From Fimenecus sp051881435 (lineage in GTDB: Bacteria; Bacillota; Clostridia; Oscillospirales; Acutalibacteraceae), in assembly GCA_051881435.1 (NCBI GenBank), contig JBJEPW010000032.1, positions 56,033 to 120,032 of the forward strand: a stretch of DNA of 64,000 nucleotides, read 5' to 3'. This document shows positions 1-9,245 of the stretch, piece after piece; position 1 is the stretch's first letter; the number at the start of each line of letters is the position of its first letter. The notes beneath the pieces are model-generated. The model was not told where the DNA came from and ran no database searches. It worked only from the letters and a program-made list of their open reading frames with translations. A program made the translations under genes and the position numbers.

Positions 1-262
1 TTCTGAAATAATCGTCACCGCCGCTTTTGACCATCGGAAAATCCGATTTTATCATTTCAACCGAATATACACGAATGTTGTCTAAATCAGAATTTACAGA
101 AACCGTACCTTCAAAGTCCTCACTTGTTTCCACTGCGAGCTGAAAAGACTTCTTCTCATTTTTAAGTATTGATAAAGAACTGTAATCACAGTCCGGAACA
201 CTGTCGCCGTTGTAGAGCTTTTCAAGGGAAGAAAGCAAAGTAAGTTTAATTTTCCTTTCCAA
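1..262 (-). CDS. 5' part of a DUF4091-like (putative glycoside hydrolase) gene, cut by window edge
   Basis: On the minus strand a TTG codon at 262 follows AAGGTGAT with about 6 nt spacing and opens a frame that runs uninterrupted off the left edge (87 codons). The protein begins MERKIKLTLLSSLEKLYNG and continues with a stretch containing LSILKNEKKSFQLAVET. A start of the form 'hydrophobic strand, SSLEK, LKNE..SFQLA' recalls the N-terminal beta-sandwich of DUF4091 proteins, which are thought to act on carbohydrates, but this is from memory and only part of the protein is visible. A longer apparent minus-strand frame beginning at 291 is a shadow without a good ribosome site. I am sure it is coding and unsure of the family. 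Confidence 0.6.
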   Translation of the reverse strand, partial: MERKIKLTLLSSLEKLYNGDSVPDCDYSSLSILKNEKKSFQLAVETSEDFEGTVSVNSDLDNIRVYSVEMIKSDFPMVKSGGDDYFR

Positions 263-353
263 AATATCACCTTATCCTTTCCATATAACAAATTTTATCC
301 TAAATTAACTGATTTGTAAAGATATATATGCCGAATTTAGTGTTATTTTATCA

Positions 354-382
354 TTGCAGAAAAGAATATATAGTGGTAAAAT
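354..382 (+). promoter_or_regulatory. Sigma-A-type promoter for typA
   Basis: TTGCAG (354-359) and TAAAAT (377-382) are separated by 17 nt, and a TGG lies directly before the -10 (extended -10). The same TGG-TAAAAT arrangement precedes the rubrerythrin gene. The typA start lies 34 nt downstream. Confidence 0.6.
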
Positions 383-415
383 ATTTAGTTGATATTGCAA
401 ATGAAGGTGAACATT

Positions 416-2236
416 TTGAAAAAAAGAGAAGATGTAAGAAATATCGCAATTATTGCCCATGTTGACCACGGTAAGACAACGCTTGTTGACGAGCTTTTAA
501 AGCAAAGCGGAATTTTCAGGCAAAATGAGGTTGTGCAGGAGCGCGTAATGGACTCAAACGACCTTGAAAGAGAAAGAGGAATTACAATTCTTTCAAAGAA
601 TACCTCCGTGCATTATAACGGAATTAAGATAAATATTGTTGATACTCCCGGTCACGCTGATTTCGGCGGTGAGGTTGAACGAATCCTCACAATGGTGGAT
701 GGCGTATTACTTCTTGTAGATGCTTTTGAGGGTTGTATGCCGCAAACAAGGTTTGTATTGAAAAAAGCCTTGGGACTTAACAAAAAAGTCCTCGTTGTTG
801 TTAATAAAATTGACCGTCCAGGAGCACGTCCTGACGAAGTAATTGACGAAGTGCTTGATTTGTTCATTGAGTTAGGCGCCAATGATGACCAGCTTGAATT
901 TCCCGTTATATATGCCTCTGCAAAGGACGGATACGCATCAGCCGATTCAAGCGTCAGAGAAGGCGATATGAGACCTTTATTTGACGCGATTATAGAGAAT
1001 ATTGAGGCGCCGTCAGGTGATATTGACACACCCTTACAGGTTTTGTTTTCCAGCCTTGATTACGACGATTACATCGGCAGAATCGGTGTAGGCAGAGTTG
1101 AAAGAGGACATATAAACAGAAATGACAATGTAGTTCTCTGTAAGACTGACGGCAGTACCGAAAATGTTAAAATTTCCCGCCTTTATCAGTTTGAGGGTTT
1201 AAAGCGTGTTGAAGTCGAGAGCGCCGCAATAGGCGATATTATATGCGTTTCGGGAATTTCCGACCTTAATATCGGTGAAACTATTTGCTCACCCGATTGT
1301 GTTGAGCCTCTTCCTTTTGTGAAAATTGACGAGCCTACAATTTCAATGAATTTTATGGTTAATGACAGTCCTTTTGCAGGTAAAGAGGGCAAATTTGTTA
1401 CTTCAAGAAATGTTCGTGACAGATTATTCAAGGAGGTTGAAACAAATGTAAGTATGCGTGTTGAGGAAACAGAGAGCACGGATACATTTAAGGTTTCAGG
1501 CAGAGGTGAGCTTCATCTTTCAATTCTCATTGAAACCATGCGCCGTCAGGGATATGAATTTCAGGTATCGCGTCCGAAAGTAATCACAAAAACCGAAAAC
1601 GGCGTTCTTATGGAGCCTATGGAGCTGTTGATTGTAGAGGTTCCCGAGGAATATGTAGGCTCTGTTATGATGAAGATAGGTTCAAGAAAAGGCGAGCTTG
1701 AAAATATGGGCACCCGTGACGGCGGCACTACACATCTTGAATTTAAAATCCCCGCAAGAGGGCTTATCGGCTACCGTTCGGAGTTTATGACAGATACTAA
1801 CGGCAATGGCATTATGAACAATCTTTTTGCAGGATATGAGCCGTATAAAGGTGAAATTGAAACGAGAGAGAGAGGTTCTATCGTTGCTCATGAAACAGGA
1901 GAAAGCACAGCATACGGTCTTTTCAATACGCAGGACAGAGGAAGACTCTTTATAGGCCCCGGTGTTCCCGTATATGAGGGAATGATAGTAGGCGAGTGCG
2001 CTAAAAACGAAGATATTGTATGTAATGTTTGTAAATCAAAGCATTTGACAAATACGCGTGCATCCGGCTCAGACGATGCCTTGCGCCTCGTTCCTCACAC
2101 GGAATTAAGCCTTGAACAATCAATGGAATTTATCAAGGATGATGAACTTATGGAGGTTACCCCGACAAGTATTCGTCTGCGCAAAACTATTCTTTCAAAG
2201 GATTTAAGACTGAAACAGCAATTCAGGAAAAAATAA
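416..2236 (+). CDS. typA: Ribosome-associated translational GTPase TypA/BipA
   Basis: A 606-residue protein of the TypA/BipA family. TypA binds the ribosome like EF-G and helps 50S assembly and growth under stress. The G domain is at the N terminus: a P-loop region AHVDHGKTT at about residues 13-21, the switch I motif ERERGITI, DTPGH (G3) and NKIDRPGA (G4). The C-terminal half keeps the conserved RGELHLSIL and PARGLIGYRSEF segments. The TTG at 416 is preferred because AAGGTGA ends 5 nt upstream and the protein then starts MKKREDVRNIAIIAHVDHGK, matching the family. Longer frames starting at 389 or 401 would place the ribosome site inside the gene. It is followed after 20 nt by the MreB-like gene. 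Confidence 0.95.
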   Translation: MKKREDVRNIAIIAHVDHGKTTLVDELLKQSGIFRQNEVVQERVMDSNDLERERGITILSKNTSVHYNGIKINIVDTPGHADFGGEVERILTMVDGVLLLVDAFEGCMPQTRFVLKKALGLNKKVLVVVNKIDRPGARPDEVIDEVLDLFIELGANDDQLEFPVIYASAKDGYASADSSVREGDMRPLFDAIIENIEAPSGDIDTPLQVLFSSLDYDDYIGRIGVGRVERGHINRNDNVVLCKTDGSTENVKISRLYQFEGLKRVEVESAAIGDIICVSGISDLNIGETICSPDCVEPLPFVKIDEPTISMNFMVNDSPFAGKEGKFVTSRNVRDRLFKEVETNVSMRVEETESTDTFKVSGRGELHLSILIETMRRQGYEFQVSRPKVITKTENGVLMEPMELLIVEVPEEYVGSVMMKIGSRKGELENMGTRDGGTTHLEFKIPARGLIGYRSEFMTDTNGNGIMNNLFAGYEPYKGEIETRERGSIVAHETGESTAYGLFNTQDRGRLFIGPGVPVYEGMIVGECAKNEDIVCNVCKSKHLTNTRASGSDDALRLVPHTELSLEQSMEFIKDDELMEVTPTSIRLRKTILSKDLRLKQQFRKK

Positions 2237-2256
2237 TTAACAGAGGAGGTGATACC

Positions 2257-3306
2257 GTGAAAGGAATGAAAATAGGAATCGACTTCGGTTCATCCTCATT
2301 AAAAATTGTAACCGACAGCAAGGGAATTGTTGTTAATGAGCCGTCAATCGCGGCGATTGACAAGGAAACGGGAGCGCCGATAGCTTTTGGAGCCGCCGCC
2401 GATGAAATAAACGGCAGAACGGTTGACGATATTGAGATAATAAAAGTAATTCATAACGGTGTCATTTCCGATTTTGTGATAGCAGAGCGTATGCTTCGCT
2501 ATTATTTACAGCGCGTATGCGGCAACAGAATTTATAAACCGAATGTGATAATTTCCGTTTCTACTGATATTTCAAGCCTTGAAAAGAAAACTCTTCTTGA
2601 CGCCGTAACGCTGGCAGGCGCGGGGCGTGTATGTATGATTGAAGGAATTCTGGCATCGTCCTTCGGTTGTGATGTTGAGAAAGATAAAATAGGTGGCAGA
2701 ATGACCTTGGATTTTGGTCATCAACTCACGGAATTTGCCGTTGTATCATCGGGCAGTATTGCTTCAAGCGGGGCAATAAGAAACGGAAGCGATATGATTG
2801 ATAAAGCTATAATTAAGCATTTAAAACGCGACCGTGATATTATTATAGGTCCCCATACGGCCTGCGAAATAAAGCATAAAATCGTATCTGCCGTAAAGCG
2901 CGATTCCGAAACCGCCCTTATGGTTTCAGGAAAAAGCAACCTCGATATGATGCCCATTTCCTTTGAGGTTACATCAAGCGAAATATATCCTTATGTTGAT
3001 GAACAACTCACAATTATTACAAAATCTATTCATTCAGAAATGGCAAAAATACCGCCCGAATTACTCGCAGATGCCGCTGACCACGGAATTACCGTTTGCG
3101 GCGGCGGTGCTTTAATCTTTGATATTGCAGAAAGACTGTCAAAGGATTTGGGCATTCGGTGTGAAACGGCCATAGAACCTACACTCGCCAAGGCGCGCGG
3201 TATGTCTTTTATGATGAAAAACGACGATTTATTTGAAACTAACGGATACCGTTTTATTTTTAAAGATGATATACGCGACCGATTACGAAAAGTTGATAAA
3301 TTTTAA
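2257..3306 (+). CDS. MreB/Mbl-family bacterial actin
   Basis: A 349-residue actin-fold protein. Phosphate-binding motif 1 is visible at the start (IGIDFGSSSLKIV), followed by a KGIVVNEPS strand typical of MreB. Phosphate motif 2 is LDFGHQLTEFAVV near residue 155, and a C-terminal GGGA segment corresponds to the adenosine motif. MreB proteins form membrane-bound filaments that guide cell-wall synthesis during elongation. This copy is clearly diverged from the canonical protein, is not next to mreC/mreD, and may be an Mbl/MreBH-like paralogue. The GTG start is supported by GGAGGTGAT 7 nt upstream. It probably shares a transcript with typA and ends at a hairpin terminator. Confidence 0.8.
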   Translation: MKGMKIGIDFGSSSLKIVTDSKGIVVNEPSIAAIDKETGAPIAFGAAADEINGRTVDDIEIIKVIHNGVISDFVIAERMLRYYLQRVCGNRIYKPNVIISVSTDISSLEKKTLLDAVTLAGAGRVCMIEGILASSFGCDVEKDKIGGRMTLDFGHQLTEFAVVSSGSIASSGAIRNGSDMIDKAIIKHLKRDRDIIIGPHTACEIKHKIVSAVKRDSETALMVSGKSNLDMMPISFEVTSSEIYPYVDEQLTIITKSIHSEMAKIPPELLADAADHGITVCGGGALIFDIAERLSKDLGIRCETAIEPTLAKARGMSFMMKNDDLFETNGYRFIFKDDIRDRLRKVDKF

Positions 3307-3333
3307 CCGTTGCATTTGCAACGGTTATTTTTT
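3305..3333 (+). terminator. Intrinsic terminator after the MreB-like gene
   Basis: AACCGTTGC and GCAACGGTT form a 9-bp stem with a 4-nt loop, followed by ATTTTTTA. The T tract is on the plus strand, so it serves the typA/mreB-like unit. The convergent ldh ends in the same spot. Confidence 0.75.
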
Positions 3334-4288
3334 ATACTATTACCTTGTCTGCTGTATCCTTTAAAAAGTTACATGATTTTATGAAGGCTTTCTCCTCATT
3401 GTCTCTTAAATCAAGAACAACTATATCTTCTACGCCGTTTCGTCCGATTACCGCAGGGAGTCCCGCATAAACACCGTTTATTCCGTATTGACCCTTCAGC
3501 ATAACAGATGCTGTGAGGGCGCTTTTTTCATCACCGAATATTGCTCTCACAATTCTCACAAGAGCCATTCCGATACCGTAATATGTGGCGGATTTAGCCT
3601 TGATTATCTCCTGTGCGGCGCTTGTTACCTCTTTTGAAATTCTTTGTAAATCTTCATTATTGAATCTGCCGTTTGAGTGTTCAATTACATCAAAAATACT
3701 TTTCGTTGTTATATATGCCTGTGACCAAGGAACTATTTCGCTGTCTCCGTGCTCACCGATTACATATGCATGAACATTTCTCGGGTCAATAGAAAAATAA
3801 TTTCCTAAAAGGAACCGAAGACGTGCCGTATCAAGAGTTGTGCCGCTTCCGATAACTTTTCTGCTGTCAAATCCGGAAAGGCTGAGCGTTATTTTCGTCA
3901 TTATATCCACAGGATTGGTGGCAACAAGAAATATACCTTCAAATCCGCTCTTTACAATCGGTTCAATAATTGACTTAAAAACAGCCAGATTTCTGTTTAA
4001 AAGCGAAATTCTGTCTTCTCCCGGTTTTTGATTGACACCCGCCGCTATAACAACTATATCCGCATCGTGACAATCGCTGTATTCTCCGTCGTAAATCAGC
4101 ATATTTCGTTTTGCAAAGGGCAAGCCATGGTTTAAATCCATAGCCTCCCCGCGTGCCTTTTCCTTGTTAACGTCTATCAGCACAAGCCGGTCACACTCTC
4201 CGCTGTTAAGAAGTGCATACGCAAAGCTCATTCCGACAAACCCTGTTCCCACAAGTGCAACCTTTTTTATAAAATCCGTTTTTTTCAT
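3332..4288 (-). CDS. ldh: L-lactate dehydrogenase
   Basis: A 318-residue NAD-dependent 2-hydroxyacid dehydrogenase of the LDH/MDH family, reducing pyruvate to lactate and regenerating NAD during fermentation. The N-terminal Rossmann motif is VGTGFVGMSFAY, the catalytic histidine lies in GEHGDSE, and the substrate loop reads AGVNQKPGEDR. A Gln at the specificity position favours lactate over malate dehydrogenase, where Arg is expected. The ATG follows AGGTGACAGGGAT. It starts 11 nt after the stop of asnB on the same strand, so the two are probably cotranscribed. Confidence 0.9.
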   Translation of the reverse strand: MKKTDFIKKVALVGTGFVGMSFAYALLNSGECDRLVLIDVNKEKARGEAMDLNHGLPFAKRNMLIYDGEYSDCHDADIVVIAAGVNQKPGEDRISLLNRNLAVFKSIIEPIVKSGFEGIFLVATNPVDIMTKITLSLSGFDSRKVIGSGTTLDTARLRFLLGNYFSIDPRNVHAYVIGEHGDSEIVPWSQAYITTKSIFDVIEHSNGRFNNEDLQRISKEVTSAAQEIIKAKSATYYGIGMALVRIVRAIFGDEKSALTASVMLKGQYGINGVYAGLPAVIGRNGVEDIVVLDLRDNEEKAFIKSCNFLKDTADKVIV

Positions 4289-4299
4289 ATCCCTGTCAC

Positions 4300-6129
4300 C
4301 TAAATTATACTAATATTGTATTTTTCCAACCAATAGTTAATCTGAACAAAATATGCAATAGTCTGCGGCGTTGTCATCAACTGACCGTACCACGGCTCAC
4401 TTTTATCCGTGTTAAGTAGTTTTTGCAGTTCTTCTCTTTTTATGAATGTAAAAAGAGGTGAATCGTGATTTTCAAGTATTTCGCTGAGCATTAGCGAAAC
4501 AAGCTTAAAATACTGCGGATTGTGTGTTTTCGGGTACGGGCTTTTTTTCCGCCAGAGCACTTCGTCAGGCAAAATATCCTTAACCGCTTCGCGCAAAAGA
4601 CCTTTTTCATAGGATTTATAATCCTTAAACTCCCACGGAACGGAATATAAATATTCCGCTATTCTGTAATCGCAGAACGGCACTCTGACTTCAAGCCCGC
4701 TGTACATACTCATTCTGTCTTTTCGGTCTAAAAGTGTTTGCATAAACCAATCAAGGTTCAGGCGCATCATTTCTTTCATACGCGACTCGGTGGGGGAGAT
4801 GTTGTCAGTTTTTGATGTGTTGATTAAGGCGTCCTTGTATCGTGAATATACATAGTTTTCGGCGTCAGGCAATAAAATATCGTCTTTCAAAAAAGTTTTT
4901 CTGTACGCTGTTGACTGTGCCCACGGGAAGCCGTTAATCATCCTTATATCTTTATCTCTGTACCATGGATAACCTCCGAAAATCTCGTCTGCACATTCAC
5001 CTGAAAGTGCAACCGTGCAATATTTTTTAATTTCCTTACAAAACAGCAAGAGAGATGAATCTACATCTGCCATACCCGGTAAATCCCTTGCATCTACTGC
5101 GTTTAAAAGCGCGGCGGCAAGATCACTGTTTTTAAGCGTAATTAAATGATGCTCACAGTTGAGATATTCGGACATTTTTTTAATATAGTCCGTGTCGCTG
5201 TTAGGTTGAAATTTGCTTTTTTTAAAGAACTTATCGTTATCCTCATATGTTACTGAGAATGTTTTCAGTATTTGCCCTTTTTCTTTCAAAAATGTGTTGG
5301 CTATCGAAGATATAATGCTTGAATCCAAGCCGCCTGAAAGGAAAGTACCGATGGGAACATCCGATACTAATTGGCGTGTAACGGCGTCGTTAACGAGAAA
5401 CCGCACCTTTTCGACAGTTTGCTCAAAGGAATCGGTATGTTCACGGTCTTTGAGAGTCCAATACTTTTTTATTCTTATCCCGCTTTTGGAAAAATATCCG
5501 CAACAAGCAGGTTTAACCTCATAAATTCCCTTAAACACACCGCAGCCCGGTGTTCTTCCCGGACCTAAATACATTATTTCTGCAATGGAATTTTCATCAA
5601 TTATCGGGTTGATTTGTTCATGAGCAAGCAATGCTTTAATTTCGGAACCGAATATAAAGGAATCGTTATAAATTGAGTAAAACAGCGGTTTTACTCCGAT
5701 TCTGTCCCGCGCAAAGAACAACCGCTGCTCATTTTCATCCCAAATCGCAAAAGCAAAAATTCCGTTAAATCTTTCAACGCATTCGTCTTTCCATTCTACA
5801 TACGCTTTTAGCACAACCTCAGTATCTGAATGTGTTGAAAAGAAATGTCCGTATTTCTTTAATTCAGTTCTTATTTCATCTGTGTTGTATAACTCACCGT
5901 TATAAACTATTGTATAATTTTTTTGACCGTAAACAGCGGTCATAGGCTGTATCCCGTTTTCAATATCAATAACGCACAGTCTTGAATGTATCAACGCAAC
6001 ATTATCGCATAAAAAAAGCCCTTTTTGGTCAGGTCCTCTGGGTGAGAGCACCTTTTGCATACGCAAAAAAGATTCTTTATTTTTTAACACTGAATGTGAA
6101 TATGAAACTTCTCCTGCTATACCGCACAT
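4300..6129 (-). CDS. asnB: Asparagine synthase (glutamine-hydrolysing)
   Basis: A 609-residue AsnB. The N-terminal class II glutamine amidotransferase domain starts MCGIAGEVSYS with the nucleophile Cys2, and RGPD is present near residue 30. The C-terminal ATP-pyrophosphatase domain carries the SGGLDSS P-loop. It makes asparagine from aspartate, glutamine and ATP. I place the start at 6129 because Cys must follow the initiator Met and GGGGTGAT lies just upstream. An in-frame extension to 6249 would bury the nucleophile. It is divergent from the GH28 gene and upstream of ldh. Confidence 0.92.
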   Translation of the reverse strand: MCGIAGEVSYSHSVLKNKESFLRMQKVLSPRGPDQKGLFLCDNVALIHSRLCVIDIENGIQPMTAVYGQKNYTIVYNGELYNTDEIRTELKKYGHFFSTHSDTEVVLKAYVEWKDECVERFNGIFAFAIWDENEQRLFFARDRIGVKPLFYSIYNDSFIFGSEIKALLAHEQINPIIDENSIAEIMYLGPGRTPGCGVFKGIYEVKPACCGYFSKSGIRIKKYWTLKDREHTDSFEQTVEKVRFLVNDAVTRQLVSDVPIGTFLSGGLDSSIISSIANTFLKEKGQILKTFSVTYEDNDKFFKKSKFQPNSDTDYIKKMSEYLNCEHHLITLKNSDLAAALLNAVDARDLPGMADVDSSLLLFCKEIKKYCTVALSGECADEIFGGYPWYRDKDIRMINGFPWAQSTAYRKTFLKDDILLPDAENYVYSRYKDALINTSKTDNISPTESRMKEMMRLNLDWFMQTLLDRKDRMSMYSGLEVRVPFCDYRIAEYLYSVPWEFKDYKSYEKGLLREAVKDILPDEVLWRKKSPYPKTHNPQYFKLVSLMLSEILENHDSPLFTFIKREELQKLLNTDKSEPWYGQLMTTPQTIAYFVQINYWLEKYNISII

Positions 6130-6242
6130 AAAATCACCCCTGAAAATTATCTCATAATATGATATGAGAAACTCTGAATAAAATACCAAAATCACTTTTA
6201 TTTTATCAATTTGTGTGATATTATATCTTTCGGGGTGATAAT

Positions 6243-7766
6243 ATGTCACGGTTAATTAACACGGTAGGTTCTTTCTTTCCAAAACTGCAAAAAGATTTCA
6301 AAATCTACGGCGGCGAAGTTTTTACGGAAATATATGACGGTGATTTTTATAAAGACCTTCCGTTTGATAAATATATAAAGTTTAACGCGCGAGTTCCTCA
6401 GGAAAATGTTTATTATATAAGAGATTTCGGTGCAATTCCCAATACTGACGATGTCAACAATGCAAATTGCATAAATGAAGCCGTTTCTTTTTGCTCAGAA
6501 AACGGCGGAGGAACCGTTATGGTGGACGGTGGATGTTTTACAACTGGTACCGTATTTTTAAAAAGCAATGTTATGCTTTATATTGATAAAAACTCTGCCC
6601 TCGTTGCATCACACAATCCTGATGATTTTTGTTCTGATTTCCTTTCAGACTCAAAGCGCGAGGATTTTATTCCCAATAGCCTGATTTTTGCGGAAAACTG
6701 CGAAAATATAGCAATTACAGGTCCCGGTAAAATTTGTGGTGAAGGAAATTATTTTTCTCTCGCTCCGTTGCTTCCTCCAAAAACAGAACCGTTTTCCAAA
6801 ACGCTTGATGTTTGGGATTTGAGGCAGGAATACAGAAAACGAATTAGATTTGCTCACAAAAGTAAATACGGTTTTCTTGTTAATATAAGAAAATGCAGTC
6901 AGGTGAGAATACATAACATCATTCTCGAAAATTCTGCGTTTTGGACGCTTAATTTAAACTCTTCAAACAGCATTCAGGTTACCAATACCGTAATAAATAA
7001 TAACAGACACATTGCAAACACGGACGGAATTGATATTTCAGGCTCTTCAAATGTTGTCATAAAAGATTGCTTTATTTCAACAGCCGATGACGGAATTGTT
7101 ATAAAAAACAGTCTTGATATCGGTTCGTCAAAGCCTATGAGTAACATTTACATTCACGATTGCGAAGTTGTTTCCTGCACAAATTCATTTAAAATCGGTA
7201 CCGAATCATCACTCGATATTTCCGATGTAACCGTTGAAAATTGTCGCTTTTATTTGCCTGATATTTATCCGTGCGGCGCATCGGGAATCTCTGTTGAATC
7301 CTGTGACGGTGCAAAAGTTAATAATATAAACATTTCAAACATCGAAATTGATTCCATGGCTTGTCCTTTTTTTATCAGGCTTAATAATCGCAACAGAGAT
7401 AACAAACCTGAGTTTGAAGCAAGAGGTCAAATTGAAAATGTATCAATAAAAAATATTAAAGCCAAAAACACGGAAATACCCGTTATGATTATGGGAATAC
7501 CGGGTCAAAAAATTGAAAATGTAACTATAACCGATTTTTGCGCAGAATACAGGCCCGGAAAAGATTATTATGATTACCGATTTAAAATTCCCGAACAGGA
7601 AAAAGAATATCCCGAATCCAACAGATTCAGAAATATAAATGCATACGGAGTTTTCATACGGCATGCAGACAATATTTTTCTCAAGAACTTTAAGACGGTT
7701 CCACGAGCAAAAACGCGCAGAAAATTTAAAAAAATAATCGATTGCAATAACGCCGTTATAAAATAA
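6243..7766 (+). CDS. GH28-family (polygalacturonase-like) beta-helix protein
   Basis: A 507-residue right-handed parallel beta-helix protein with no signal peptide. The N terminus carries the pectinase entry motif IRDFGAIPNTDD and GGGTVMV. The central coils show NTDGID and the acidic pair in TADDGIVIKN, the catalytic aspartates of GH28 pectin or rhamnogalacturonan hydrolases. The usual GHG motif that follows appears to be replaced by FKIGTESS, so activity or specificity may differ. The start ATG follows CGGGGTGATAAT. An acetyltransferase gene follows after 11 nt, suggesting a small carbohydrate-metabolism unit. A cytoplasmic enzyme acting on imported oligosaccharides is an inference. Confidence 0.8.
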   Translation: MSRLINTVGSFFPKLQKDFKIYGGEVFTEIYDGDFYKDLPFDKYIKFNARVPQENVYYIRDFGAIPNTDDVNNANCINEAVSFCSENGGGTVMVDGGCFTTGTVFLKSNVMLYIDKNSALVASHNPDDFCSDFLSDSKREDFIPNSLIFAENCENIAITGPGKICGEGNYFSLAPLLPPKTEPFSKTLDVWDLRQEYRKRIRFAHKSKYGFLVNIRKCSQVRIHNIILENSAFWTLNLNSSNSIQVTNTVINNNRHIANTDGIDISGSSNVVIKDCFISTADDGIVIKNSLDIGSSKPMSNIYIHDCEVVSCTNSFKIGTESSLDISDVTVENCRFYLPDIYPCGASGISVESCDGAKVNNINISNIEIDSMACPFFIRLNNRNRDNKPEFEARGQIENVSIKNIKAKNTEIPVMIMGIPGQKIENVTITDFCAEYRPGKDYYDYRFKIPEQEKEYPESNRFRNINAYGVFIRHADNIFLKNFKTVPRAKTRRKFKKIIDCNNAVIK

Positions 7767-7777
7767 AAGGAGACAAA

Positions 7778-8380
7778 ATGACAACTTACGACATTATTCA
7801 CAGCGGAGAACTGTATAATTCAGGTGATGAGGAGCTTGTGAAGGTACAGCTTACATATCTTGAATATATGTATGATTACAACAGTACCCGACCTTCCGAA
7901 ATGGAAAAACGGGAAGAAATTTTAAAGAAAATGTTTGCCGAGATAGGCGAGGGTTGCTACATTGAGCCGCCTTTTCACGCAAATTGGGGTGGAAAGCATG
8001 TTCATTTAGGGAAAAATGTGTATATCAACTTCAATGCAACCTTTGTAGATGACACCCATATTTATGTGGGTGAACACACTATGATTGGTCCGAATGTTAC
8101 TCTTGCAACGGCAGGTCACCCTATTCTTCCCGAGCTACGTGAAAAATATTATCAATACAACCTTCCGATTCACATAGGTAAAAACTGTTGGTTGGGCGCA
8201 GGAGTAATAGTCCTGCCCGGTATCACAATTGGCGACAACTCGGTAATCGGTGCGGGCAGTGTTGTCACAAAGGATATACCCGCAAATGTTGTGGCTGTTG
8301 GTAACCCCTGCAAGGTGTTACGACCAATAGGCGAGCATGATAAGACTTATTATTATAAAGACAGAAAAATAAATCCTTAA
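7778..8380 (+). CDS. Maltose/galactoside O-acetyltransferase-like (LacA/Maa family)
   Basis: A 200-residue acetyl-CoA-dependent sugar O-acetyltransferase. An N-terminal helical cap (SGELYNSGDEELV) is followed by left-handed beta-helix hexapeptide repeats, such as VHLGKNVYINFNATFVD, IGPNVTLATAGHP with the catalytic His, and IGAGSVVTKDIP near the C terminus. Length and layout match LacA/Maa, which acetylate maltose, galactosides or related sugars. It has AAAGGAG upstream and follows the GH28 gene closely. The actual sugar acceptor cannot be told from sequence. Confidence 0.88.
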   Translation: MTTYDIIHSGELYNSGDEELVKVQLTYLEYMYDYNSTRPSEMEKREEILKKMFAEIGEGCYIEPPFHANWGGKHVHLGKNVYINFNATFVDDTHIYVGEHTMIGPNVTLATAGHPILPELREKYYQYNLPIHIGKNCWLGAGVIVLPGITIGDNSVIGAGSVVTKDIPANVVAVGNPCKVLRPIGEHDKTYYYKDRKINP

Positions 8381-8385
8381 AAATG

Positions 8386-8424
8386 AAAAGTACGCAAAAG
8401 ATATTGCTTTTTGCGTACTTTTTA
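8386..8424. terminator. Bidirectional terminator between the acetyltransferase gene and trmO
   Basis: AAAAGTACGCAAAA (8386-8399) pairs with TTTTGCGTACTTTT (8409-8422). The long A/T flanks give a T tract in either direction, as expected between two convergent genes. Confidence 0.85.
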
Positions 8425-9108
8425 TCATGATATTTCGGTTATTATAAGTTCATTGCCGTCAACCTTGAATTTTACTTGTTTATCGCCGAAACTCATACCG
8501 TAAATTCGCTGTGGGTCGTTTTGATATGCAGGTCTTGGGTCGTGAGAAAGCGTTTCAAACAGTCCATTTCTTATATTTTGCGGAATTTTTGTTAAAATAC
8601 TTTCGGGACAAACGATTTTTAATGTTCCCTCTGTATTTTCCAAGGCAAAACCTCCGGATGCATCAGCATGACAGTCGGAATACGGTAAATACGGCTTTAT
8701 GTCAAGAATAGGCGTACCGTTCATTAAATCCGCTCCGCTTACATACAAAACAGTGCCGAGTTTTTCATTATTTTCGATTTTTTCAAGCTTTACTGAGGAC
8801 AAGCCGATTGAGTTAGGCCGGAAAGGGGAGCGTGTTGCAAAAACACCCATTCGTGTATTTCCGCCTAATTTAGGCGGTCTAACCGTTGGCGAAATATCAG
8901 CGCCAAGTGTTTCTGAAAACTGCCACAGTATCCAGATATGTGAAAATTGTTCCAACCCCTTGAAATAATCAGACGATGAGTATTCTTTCTCGAAAACAAT
9001 TTTTGATATTACACTTTTTGCAAGTCCGCTCTGCCGCGGAATACCGAATTTTTCCTTGTAATCGTTATAAATGTGCCCTATGGCAAAAATATTTTGCTTC
9101 TTATCCAT
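8425..9108 (-). CDS. trmO: tRNA (N6-threonylcarbamoyl-adenosine(37)-N6)-methyltransferase TrmO-like (TsaA/YaeB fold)
   Basis: A 227-residue protein of the TrmO family, which uses S-adenosylmethionine to methylate t6A37 in tRNA-Thr. The N-terminal UPF0066 domain shows GIPRQSGL, FSHIWILWQF, and the signature GVFATRSPFRPNSIGLS around residues 90-105, followed by a C-terminal domain with DPRPAYQND. It is divergent from rubrerythrin and convergent with the acetyltransferase gene. Confidence 0.87.
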   Translation of the reverse strand: MDKKQNIFAIGHIYNDYKEKFGIPRQSGLAKSVISKIVFEKEYSSSDYFKGLEQFSHIWILWQFSETLGADISPTVRPPKLGGNTRMGVFATRSPFRPNSIGLSSVKLEKIENNEKLGTVLYVSGADLMNGTPILDIKPYLPYSDCHADASGGFALENTEGTLKIVCPESILTKIPQNIRNGLFETLSHDPRPAYQNDPQRIYGMSFGDKQVKFKVDGNELIITEIS

Positions 9109-9184
9109 AAAACTATCTCCTGTGCTCAGTATTAAGATTTTAACACAACATATTTGATTTTAAAAGAAAATTTAAAATTTGTGT

Positions 9185-9212
9185 TTGAATTTTTAACATT
9201 TTGTGGTAAAAT
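9185..9212 (+). promoter_or_regulatory. Promoter of the rubrerythrin gene
   Basis: TTGAAT (9185-9190), 16 nt, then TAAAAT (9207-9212) preceded by TGG, an extended -10. The gene starts 34 nt downstream. Confidence 0.55.
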
Positions 9213-9245
9213 ATATTTATACAAAATTGTTAGGAGTTGATATTT

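Noticed and set aside
94..291. Minus-strand frame of 65 codons at the left edge
   Set aside because: The neighbouring frame starting with TTG at 262 has a better ribosome site, runs to the window edge and reads as a normal protein; the 65-codon frame is its shadow.
652..1029. Long antisense frame within typA, and many similar frames in pur and pyr genes
   Set aside because: They mirror real coding regions, lack ribosome sites and encode Ser/Leu-rich nonsense.
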